From an uncultured Loktanella sp. (lineage in GTDB: Bacteria; Pseudomonadota; Alphaproteobacteria; Rhodobacterales; Rhodobacteraceae), in contig CAJXTP010000006.1 in NCBI GenBank assembly GCA_913061335.1, forward strand, positions 1 to 28,440: a stretch of DNA of 28,440 bases, given 5' to 3'. The stretch's first letter is position 1; every line of letters starts with the position of its first letter. Positions 22,701 to 28,440 of the stretch are shown in pieces. The notes under the pieces are model-generated. The model worked only from the letters and a program-made list of their open reading frames with translations, did not search any database and was not told the DNA's origin. The translations under genes were made by a program, and so were the position numbers.

Positions 22701-23675
22701 ATGGGTCAGCTTGTAGACGGCGTTTGGCATGACGTTTGGTATGATACAAAATCCACTGGCGGAGCGTTCAAACGCGCCAATGCCAAATTCCGCAATTGGA
22801 TCACGGCAAACGGGGCCGCGGGGCCATCAGGGACGGATGGTTTTCCAGCGCAATCAGGGCGTTACCATCTTTATGTGTCTTACGCCTGCCCTTGGGCACA
22901 CCGGACGTTGATCTTTCGGGCACTAAAAGGGCTGACCGATCACATCAGTGTCTCAGCGGTGCATCCGGACATGCTGTCAGACGGATGGACTTTTGAAACA
23001 GATAATCATGGGGCAACAGGCGACACGCTGTTTGGGCTGCCATTCGCACGCGATATCTATGTGCGGGCCGACCCGACCATGACGGGGCGCGTCACCGTGC
23101 CAATCTTATGGGACAAAGAACGCGAAACAATTGTGTCCAACGAATCGTCCGAGATCATTCGGATGTTCAACAGTGCCTTTGACGAGATCACAGGCAACAC
23201 GGACGACTACTGGCCTGCCGAATTGCGCGAAGAAATGGCCCCTGTGAACGACCGGATATACGACACCTTCAATAACGGGGTCTACAAATCCGGCTTTGCG
23301 ACATCTCAGGCAGCCTACGATGCGGCAGTGCACCCGCTATTTGACACATTGGATTGGATCGAGGCGCGGCTTAGCGGAAACCGCTATTTGATGGGCGACG
23401 TCATCACAGAAGCAGATTGGCGGCTATTCACCACACTGATCCGGTTCGACCCAGTCTATCACCTACATTTCAAATGTAACCGCAACCGGATCGTGGATTA
23501 CCCGAACCTGTGGGCCTATACCCGCGAGCTATACCAGTGGGCCGGTGTCGCCGACACGGTGAACATGGACCATATCGTGCGGCACTATCACTATAGCCAC
23601 GAGACAATTAATCCACACCGGATTATCCCTGTGAACCCTGTCCTTGACTACGCAGCGCCGCATATGCGCGGCTAG
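22701..23675 (+). CDS. Glutathionyl-hydroquinone reductase (Xi-class glutathione transferase, YqjG/PcpF type)
   Basis: These enzymes reduce glutathionyl-hydroquinones, releasing hydroquinone and using glutathione. The 324-residue protein has the class signature CPWAHR at 63-68 with catalytic Cys63, then VPILWDKERETIVSNESSEIIRMFN, the glutathione-binding segment with the ESSEI turn. A helical C-terminal domain contains NRYLMGDVITEADWRLFTTLIRFDPVYHLHFKCNRNRI and HYHYSHETINPHRIIPV, which match the family. GGAGA lies 5 bases before the ATG. It is a single-gene unit; its last 53 bases overlap the end of the receiver-like gene on the opposite strand. The natural substrate here is unknown. Confidence 0.94.
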   Translation: MGQLVDGVWHDVWYDTKSTGGAFKRANAKFRNWITANGAAGPSGTDGFPAQSGRYHLYVSYACPWAHRTLIFRALKGLTDHISVSAVHPDMLSDGWTFETDNHGATGDTLFGLPFARDIYVRADPTMTGRVTVPILWDKERETIVSNESSEIIRMFNSAFDEITGNTDDYWPAELREEMAPVNDRIYDTFNNGVYKSGFATSQAAYDAAVHPLFDTLDWIEARLSGNRYLMGDVITEADWRLFTTLIRFDPVYHLHFKCNRNRIVDYPNLWAYTRELYQWAGVADTVNMDHIVRHYHYSHETINPHRIIPVNPVLDYAAPHMRG

Positions 23676-24033
23676 CAGCCTGCGCATAATGATGTACAAT
23701 CGCGGCCAAGTCATCTGGCGGGGTCGCGGTTTCTACAAATGCCCGTACGTTGGCGCATAACGCAAAGATTGAACCGTCCGAAAAGAACGTCGTGTCCGTC
23801 ACGAAAACTACATTTGCCGCAGGTTGACTAAACTGGGCAAAGTCAGCGACCGTCAGCGCGCTGCCCTCAGACAACACCAGATCAAGCACAATCGCGTCAA
23901 ACTCTTCAACCTCAAGCAAAGCTAACGCCGCTTGGCCTGTTTGCACGTGGCGCACGCGTGCGCCCAACCGTTTAACATGACGGGTCCAAACCTGACTTAG
24001 ATCGTAGTTGCTTTGCACGATAAGAATGCGCAT
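23623..24033 (-). CDS. Degenerate single-domain response regulator receiver protein
   Basis: This 136-residue protein keeps the receiver fold: ILIVQSNYDLSQVWTRHVKRLGARV, then DAIVLDLVLSEGSALTV with Asp51 at the phosphoacceptor position, NVVFVTDTT, and VRAFVETATPPDDLAAIV. It lacks the acidic pair that normally follows the first strand (VDDD reads VQSN) and the conserved Lys before the last loop (reads Glu101), so Mg2+-dependent phosphorylation is doubtful. There is no output domain; the C-terminus is a short Ala-rich helix and a Gly/Gln/Ser tail. CGGAGC precedes the ATG. It is convergent with and overlaps the GHQR gene. It may act by protein binding rather than phosphotransfer. Confidence 0.82.
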   Translation of the reverse strand: MRILIVQSNYDLSQVWTRHVKRLGARVRHVQTGQAALALLEVEEFDAIVLDLVLSEGSALTVADFAQFSQPAANVVFVTDTTFFSDGSIFALCANVRAFVETATPPDDLAAIVHHYAQAASRAYAALRSQGQGSQG

Positions 24034-24113
24034 GAATGCTCCGGTTACTTATTACCCACTTCGTCAGAAACGGGGACTTGTTAACACTATATAAACTCTG
24101 TCCGCCTTAAATC

Positions 24114-24128
24114 CTAACGAAGCGTTAA
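24114..24128 (-). promoter_or_regulatory. CtrA-like box upstream of the receiver gene
   Basis: On the minus strand this reads TTAA-CGCTTCG-TTAG, matching 7 of 8 bases of the alphaproteobacterial CtrA consensus TTAA-N7-TTAA, about 80 bases ahead of the receiver gene. The same 196-base gap holds GTTAACAC twice (24080-24087 and 24124-24131). It also precedes the divergent DUF1636-cob genes. One imperfect box can arise by chance. Confidence 0.25.
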
Positions 24129-24229
24129 CACCTACACAGACCTGACCTAAAAGACAGTTACGCGCCCCAACCTTCCCGATTCTGGCAATTTTCCGCTTGA
24201 AAAAACCACCTTAAACAACAGGCCCACAC

Positions 24230-24607
24230 ATGACCACTTGGATTACAATTTGCGACACCTGCAAACGCGACGACTGGGATACATCCGGTAAAACCACAAC
24301 CGACGGAGAAGTGTTAGCGGCTTTGGTCGAAACCGCGGCTGCCGGTGCAACAGATGTGCGCACGCGGCGCGTTTCCTGCCTGATGGGCTGCAAACAAGGC
24401 TGCAACGTCGCGATCCAAAGCCACGGCAAACTGTCCTACACGATAGGCAATTTTGAACCGCTAGAAGACGCTGCCGCAGGCATTGTTGATTACGCGACCA
24501 AACACGCCGCATCTGAAAAAGGCCAAGTCCCGTACCGCGAATGGCCACAAGCAATCAAAGGCCACTTTGTGAGCCGCCATCCACCGATTCCAGATGCAGA
24601 CGTCTGA
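24230..24607 (+). CDS. DUF1636 family predicted metal-binding protein
   Basis: This 125-residue protein belongs to a small Cys-containing family often found beside cobalamin genes in alphaproteobacteria. Visible features are CDTC at 8-11 and CLMGCKQGC at 50-58, giving five Cys that could bind a metal or Fe-S cluster in a ferredoxin-like fold. IGNFEPLEDAAAGIVDYA and WPQAIKGHFVSRHPPIP are further blocks. No signal peptide or membrane helix is present. The upstream AACAGG is a modest ribosome-binding site. Its stop overlaps the next start as ATGA, tying it to cobC and cbiB and pointing to a role in cobalt handling or corrinoid synthesis, which is inferred from context. Confidence 0.85.
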   Translation: MTTWITICDTCKRDDWDTSGKTTTDGEVLAALVETAAAGATDVRTRRVSCLMGCKQGCNVAIQSHGKLSYTIGNFEPLEDAAAGIVDYATKHAASEKGQVPYREWPQAIKGHFVSRHPPIPDADV

Positions 24608-25545
24608 TGCAAACCAATAATAGAGACCACGGCGGCGGGTTAGACGCAGCCATCGCGCAATTTGGCGGCAAGCGTGCTGACTGGCTGGACCTGTCCACAG
24701 GGATCAACCCCGTGCCATACCCTGCGCCCGTATTGCCTGCCGACGCATGGACAGCCCTGCCTGACAAATCCGCCTATGCGCGATTGATCGGTTTTGCGCG
24801 CAGTTTCTGGAACGTCCCAGACGGCGCAGCAATCCTGCCGACGGCTGGCGCAAGTGCGATCATCGCGGCGCTTCCACGGCTTATCGACGCAGGCGAAGTC
24901 GCCATTCCGGGGCCAACTTACAACGAACACGGTGCCGCATTTAAGGCCGCTGGTTGGACATTGACCGAGGCTGGGCGCGATGCAATTGTCGCGGTGCATC
25001 CAAACAATCCAGACGGGGCACTGTGGACCGCAGATCAGTTAACAGCGCCGATCCGCATCGTTGACGAAAGCTTTTGCGACGTCATGCCTGACGCATCCCT
25101 GATGCATCTGGCCACCCGCCCCGGCACTGTGGTCTTAAAAAGCTTCGGCAAGTTCTGGGGACTGGCTGGCCTGCGCCTTGGCTTTGCAATCGGCGATCCA
25201 GACATCATCGCCAAATTGTCCGACGTGCTCGGCCCGTGGAACGTCTCTGGCCCAGCCCTATGCATCGGGGCCGAGGCCTTGGCTGATCCGGCTTGGGCTG
25301 ATGACACCCGCACACGGCTGGCCACAGACAGCGACCGGCTTGATACGTTGATGGCCTCCAAAGGCGCGCCGCTTGTGGGCGGCACAACCCTGTTTCGCCT
25401 ATACGAAGTCGCCGATGCCAAAGCGGCCCAAACGCAACTTGCGCAGCACCATGTCTGGAGCAGGACCTTCCCCTATGCAGATAACTGGTTGCGCCTCGGA
25501 CTGCCTGCCCCCGACCGCTGGGACCAGTTGGAATCCGCATTTTGA
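24607..25545 (+). CDS. cobC: Threonine-phosphate decarboxylase / CobC-type aminotransferase
   Basis: This PLP enzyme supplies the aminopropanol phosphate arm of the nucleotide loop of cobalamin. The 312-residue protein starts MQTNNRDHGGGLDAAIAQFGG and has the family motif WLDLSTGINPVPYP (26-39), ILPTAGASAIIAALPRL, HPNNPDGALW (131-140), VDESFCD, and LKSFGKFWGLAGLRLGF with the Schiff-base Lys182. CobC (aerobic nomenclature) and CobD of Salmonella are homologous and cannot be separated here. ATG at 24607 overlaps the DUF1636 stop; the frame is open upstream inside that gene. The next gene overlaps its stop, so DUF1636-cobC-cbiB form one operon. Confidence 0.92.
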   Translation: MQTNNRDHGGGLDAAIAQFGGKRADWLDLSTGINPVPYPAPVLPADAWTALPDKSAYARLIGFARSFWNVPDGAAILPTAGASAIIAALPRLIDAGEVAIPGPTYNEHGAAFKAAGWTLTEAGRDAIVAVHPNNPDGALWTADQLTAPIRIVDESFCDVMPDASLMHLATRPGTVVLKSFGKFWGLAGLRLGFAIGDPDIIAKLSDVLGPWNVSGPALCIGAEALADPAWADDTRTRLATDSDRLDTLMASKGAPLVGGTTLFRLYEVADAKAAQTQLAQHHVWSRTFPYADNWLRLGLPAPDRWDQLESAF

Positions 25546-26444
25546 CGCTTGTGATCGCCATGCTTCTCGACGCCATCTTTGGCGAACCCAAGGCGCTCTG
25601 GGACCGCGTCCCGCACCCTGCCATTCTCATGGGACGGCTGATCGGGGCGATGGATAAACGGTTCAACACCGGACACGCACGCCGCATTAAAGGGACCGCA
25701 GTGATGCTGTCGCTCTCCCTTGGCGCGCTTGCGCTTGGGGCCATCGTGCATGGGCTATTGGGGGGGATCGCAGACATTATCATCTGCGCAATCCTTCTGG
25801 CGCAAAAATCTCTGACCCAACATGTCAAAACCGTCGGTGACGCGCTGCGCCTCTCCCTCGGCGATGGCAGACAGACCGTCGCAATGATCGTCGGGCGTGA
25901 TACGGGCGCAATGGACCAAAGCGCTGTCGCGCGCGGCGCAATTGAAAGCGCCGCTGAAAACCTGTCAGACGGGATCATCGCACCTGCGTTCTGGTTCGCC
26001 CTTGGTGGCCTACCTGGGCTGCTATTTTATAAAATCACCAACACCGCCGACAGCATGATCGGCTACAAAACTCCGCGCCACCTAGACTTCGGCTGGGCGG
26101 CAGCGCGCCTTGACGATGTGGTCAACTGGATACCAGCACGGATCACAGGGCTCCTAATCTGGGCGCTGAACCCAAACACATCGCTCGCCACAATCCGGTC
26201 AGAGGCAGCCCTGCACAGATCCCCCAACGCAGGCTGGCCAGAGGCGGCAATGGCGCGCAACCTTAATATCGCATTGTCAGGACCGCGCATCTACGACGGT
26301 CAACTGACCGACGACCCCTATGTGAACCCGCTGGGCAACCGTGACCTTGGGCCAAGCGACATCGACCGCGCCGTGCGCGTGCTTTGGCAGACATGGGTGG
26401 CAGCACTTTGCGCAGCCGCTATCATCGGGTTTGTGTGCCTGTGA
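25542..26444 (+). CDS. cbiB: Adenosylcobinamide-phosphate synthase (CbiB/CobD)
   Basis: CbiB is an integral membrane enzyme that attaches the aminopropanol arm to adenosylcobyric acid. The 300-residue protein begins LVIAMLLDAIFGEPKALWDRVPHPAILMGRLI, the conserved GEP-HP segment. Helices lie at about 52-95 and at the C-terminus (VAALCAAAIIGFVCL). VGRDTGAMDQSAVARGAIESAAENLSDGIIAPAFWFALGGLPGLLFYKITNTADSMIGYK is the diagnostic core. The longest reading starts with TTG at 25542, overlapping the cobC stop and preceded by GGAA; a GTG at 25551 or ATG at 25560 are alternatives. The name CobD refers to this protein in the Pseudomonas scheme. Confidence 0.93.
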   Translation: MTLVIAMLLDAIFGEPKALWDRVPHPAILMGRLIGAMDKRFNTGHARRIKGTAVMLSLSLGALALGAIVHGLLGGIADIIICAILLAQKSLTQHVKTVGDALRLSLGDGRQTVAMIVGRDTGAMDQSAVARGAIESAAENLSDGIIAPAFWFALGGLPGLLFYKITNTADSMIGYKTPRHLDFGWAAARLDDVVNWIPARITGLLIWALNPNTSLATIRSEAALHRSPNAGWPEAAMARNLNIALSGPRIYDGQLTDDPYVNPLGNRDLGPSDIDRAVRVLWQTWVAALCAAAIIGFVCL

Positions 26445-26487
26445 TCGCCCTGCTAGGCTGTCCAAGCACAACCTAAGGATCAGACCC

Positions 26488-27648
26488 ATGCGCCTCGCTC
26501 TCGCCCTTTCGCTTTTGACGACACCCGCGTTCGCGCAAACCTGCGGTGGGCCCCTGCCCGCGTTCCTCGACGGGATCAGAGCCGAGGCAGCCTCTATGGG
26601 GCTTGACGCATCCGCGACCCAACAAATTCTTCAGGGCGCGGCAATCGACCCAGCCGTGCTGCGCGCAGACAGATCCCAAGGCGTGTTTCAAAAAGATTTC
26701 ATCAGCTTCTCGCGGGCGCTAATCAGCCGAAACCGGATGGACAACGGGCGCGTCTACGGCAACCGCTTTGACCGCACATTCGATTCAATCGAGGCGAGAT
26801 TTGGCATCCCGCGCGGGGTCATTCTGGCGTTCTGGGCATTTGAGACCGATTTTGGCCAAGTCCAAGGCAACTTCAACACGCGCAACGCGCTGGTGACACT
26901 GGCGCACGATTGTCGGCGGCCCGAATTGTTCCGGCCACAATTGCTGGCCGCGATTGAACTAACGGCATTGGGCGGCATGAACCCTGCCACGACCACTGGC
27001 GCATGGGCAGGCGAGATCGGCCAAGTCCAAATGCTGCCCAAAGATATCATCGAAAACGGCATGGACGGGGATGGCGACGGAGTTGTCGACCTCAAAGGTT
27101 CCTCACCCGACGCGCTGATGTCAGGGGCCAACGTGTTGTCGTCATTAGGTTGGCGACCAAACGAGCCGTGGTTGCAAGAAATCAACGTACCAGCCAATCT
27201 GGACTGGGCACAAACCGGCCTGAACACACGCAAATCGGGCGCACAATGGGCGGCCTTAGGCGTCACTGCACGCAGCGGATCAATCGCATCCAATCTTAAG
27301 GCGGCCGTCCTGCTGCCCATGGGACGCAACGGGCCCGCATTCCTCGCCTACCGCAATTTCGACGTCTACTTTGAGTGGAACAAAAGCTTCGTCTACGTGA
27401 CCACTGCGGCCTATTTCGCAACGCGACTTAGCGGGGCACCCGTCTACGATGCAGGCAACCCAACACCGCCGCTGACCGGACCCCAAATGCAATCACTGCA
27501 AACCAAACTGACCGCACGCGGACACGATGTGGGCGGGATCGACGGTATCTTAGGGGCAATGACACGCGCCGCTGTGCAAGCAGAACAAACCCGCCTTGGG
27601 TTGCCCGCAGACGCTTGGCCAACCACGGCGCTACTCAACGCGCTATGA
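26488..27648 (+). CDS. Lytic murein transglycosylase, MltB-like, with peptidoglycan-binding domain
   Basis: This exported enzyme cleaves the glycan strands of peptidoglycan. The signal peptide is MRLALALSLLTTPAFA, cut before QTC. The catalytic domain (about 25-310) has IPRGVILAFWAFETDFGQVQG with catalytic Glu119, AWAGEIGQVQMLPKDIIENG, and the DGDGDGVVDL loop typical of MltB. Residues about 325-386 form a peptidoglycan-binding module (MQSLQTKLTARGHDVGGIDGILGAMTRAAVQAEQ). There is no lipobox at the signal cleavage site, so it is probably soluble in the periplasm. ATG at 26488 has AAGGA about 9 bases before it. Its stop overlaps the start of the small downstream gene. Confidence 0.93.
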   Translation: MRLALALSLLTTPAFAQTCGGPLPAFLDGIRAEAASMGLDASATQQILQGAAIDPAVLRADRSQGVFQKDFISFSRALISRNRMDNGRVYGNRFDRTFDSIEARFGIPRGVILAFWAFETDFGQVQGNFNTRNALVTLAHDCRRPELFRPQLLAAIELTALGGMNPATTTGAWAGEIGQVQMLPKDIIENGMDGDGDGVVDLKGSSPDALMSGANVLSSLGWRPNEPWLQEINVPANLDWAQTGLNTRKSGAQWAALGVTARSGSIASNLKAAVLLPMGRNGPAFLAYRNFDVYFEWNKSFVYVTTAAYFATRLSGAPVYDAGNPTPPLTGPQMQSLQTKLTARGHDVGGIDGILGAMTRAAVQAEQTRLGLPADAWPTTALLNAL

Positions 27649-28010
27649 TCCGCGCGCAATACCACTTTCGCAAAGTGGGCAACGACACACATATCTGGCG
27701 GGTTGAACCCTTGCTCAAACGCAAGTTCACCCCGTTTGATATGATGCTCAGCAAGATCGAAGAAATCTACGAACCCTATTGGTACAGCGACGTACCACCG
27801 ACTTGCATCAGCGTGATGGAACACGCAGCCCAAGTCATGCGGGCCGACCTCAGCTATCCGATCCTGATCTGCGAAGACCACAAAATCATCGACGGGATGC
27901 ACCGCGTGATGAAAGCCTATAGCGAAGGCAAATCCACAATTCGGGCACATCAAATCGACCTGCCCGCGCCAGACTACAAAAACACGCATCCCGACGACTT
28001 ATCGTACTAA
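27645..28010 (+). CDS. Small ParB/Srx-fold-like protein coupled to the transglycosylase gene
   Basis: This 121-residue protein is unfamiliar apart from one stretch, YPILICEDHKIIDGMHRVMKAYSEG (about 80-104), which resembles the ParB/sulfiredoxin-type motif in which a strand is followed by DGxHR. The rest contains RKVGNDTHIWRVEPLLKRKFTPFDMML and SDVPPTCISVMEHAAQVM, with no signal peptide or helix-turn-helix. ATG at 27645 overlaps the transglycosylase stop as ATGA, so the two are translationally coupled. A nuclease, CTP-binding or nucleotide-dependent role would follow from the fold, but nothing in the sequence proves it. The stop lies 8 bases from the convergent smc stop. Confidence 0.7.
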   Translation: MIRAQYHFRKVGNDTHIWRVEPLLKRKFTPFDMMLSKIEEIYEPYWYSDVPPTCISVMEHAAQVMRADLSYPILICEDHKIIDGMHRVMKAYSEGKSTIRAHQIDLPAPDYKNTHPDDLSY

Positions 28011-28018
28011 TTGGGGCG

Positions 28019-28440
28019 TCAAGCCACCATCGCAGCAGCTTTCTTCAAATCAACAGACACAAGCTGCGACACACCCTGCTCGCCCATCGTGACACCAAAC
28101 AACCGATCCATCCGGCTCATGGTGACAGCATGGTGCGTGATGATCAGGAAACGGGTTTGCGTGCGGCGGGTCATTTCATCCAACAAATCACAGAACCGCG
28201 TCACGTTGGCATCATCCAACGGGGCATCAACCTCATCCAGCACACAAATCGGCGCGGGGTTCGCTAAGAACACGGCAAAGATCAACGCAAGTGCGGTCAA
28301 TGTCTGCTCACCACCCGACAGCAGCGACAACGTCGACAACTTCTTCCCCGGAGGTTGGCACATAATCTCCAAACCAGCCTCCAGCGGATCATCGCTTTCG
28401 ACCAAAACCAGCTTCGCCTCGCCGCCGCCAAACAAGTGGC
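28019..28440 (-). CDS. smc: Chromosome segregation protein SMC, C-terminal part (cut by window edge)
   Basis: Only the last 140 or so residues are in the window; the gene continues past 28440. The segment is the C-terminal ATPase half of SMC: FGGGEAKLVLVESDDPLEAGLEI, the signature LSLLSGGEQTLTALALIFAVF, Walker B PICVLDEVDAPLDDANVTRF, and ITHHAVTMSRMDRLFGVTMGEQGVSQLVSVDL with the switch His. SMC forms rings with ScpA and ScpB that organise and separate chromosomes. The apparent start at 28435 is an internal Leu codon (TTG), not a true start. It is convergent with the small ParB-like gene with only 8 bases between the stops. Confidence 0.95.
   Translation of the reverse strand, partial: HLFGGGEAKLVLVESDDPLEAGLEIMCQPPGKKLSTLSLLSGGEQTLTALALIFAVFLANPAPICVLDEVDAPLDDANVTRFCDLLDEMTRRTQTRFLIITHHAVTMSRMDRLFGVTMGEQGVSQLVSVDLKKAAAMVA

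Overview
The window looks like chromosomal DNA of an alphaproteobacterium of the order Rhodobacterales, most likely the Roseobacter group. The pointers are an SRP RNA gene upstream of dnaX-ebfC-recR, a DUF1013 (TrcR-type) regulator, a def-def-def-fmt cluster, a DUF1636 protein beside cobalamin genes, moderate GC and dense ATGA-type overlaps. These are family-level recognitions made by eye, without database searches. No prophage, insertion sequence, CRISPR array or tRNA is visible.

Layout. 1-160: SRP RNA with a good sigma70-type promoter. 190-308: a small ORF with a very strong Shine-Dalgarno that appears broken by one base, running into rsgA (305-1339). 1361-1843 (-): a small tyrosine/dual-specificity phosphatase. 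1974-4718: dnaX, ebfC, recR (replication and recombinational repair). 4806-9085: a two-gene RND efflux system closed by a strong bidirectional terminator. 9147-9914 (-): TrcR/DUF1013 regulator. 10048-11593: a secreted RNase T2 plus a nucleoside hydrolase, a plausible RNA-scavenging pair. 11585-14007 (-): three tandem peptide deformylase genes and fmt, the third def carrying altered catalytic motifs. 14083-15252: PatB/MalY-type C-S lyase. 15254-15601 (-): conserved-looking hypothetical.

15692-22389 (-) is a cobalamin (B12) corrin-ring cluster: a small His-containing membrane protein, CbiX cobalt chelatase, CobH, CobL, CobI, a CbiG-CobJ fusion and CobM, nearly all translationally coupled. After a divergent region holding a GST-like glutathionyl-hydroquinone reductase and a degenerate receiver protein, the B12 theme resumes on the + strand at 24230-26444 with a DUF1636 metal-binding protein, CobC/CobD-type aminotransferase and CbiB/CobD. 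The window ends with an MltB-like lytic transglycosylase, a small ParB-like protein coupled to it, and the 3' end of smc.

Most of the window is ordinary housekeeping and cofactor metabolism. The points that deserve a second look are the catalytically degenerate third deformylase, the duplicated CxxC modules and His-rich tail of CbiX, the coupled small membrane protein, the frameshifted small ORF ahead of rsgA, the receiver lacking its acidic pocket, the RNase T2 with an altered second active-site motif, and a nested inverted repeat at 22593-22646. No wholly new multi-gene system is evident.
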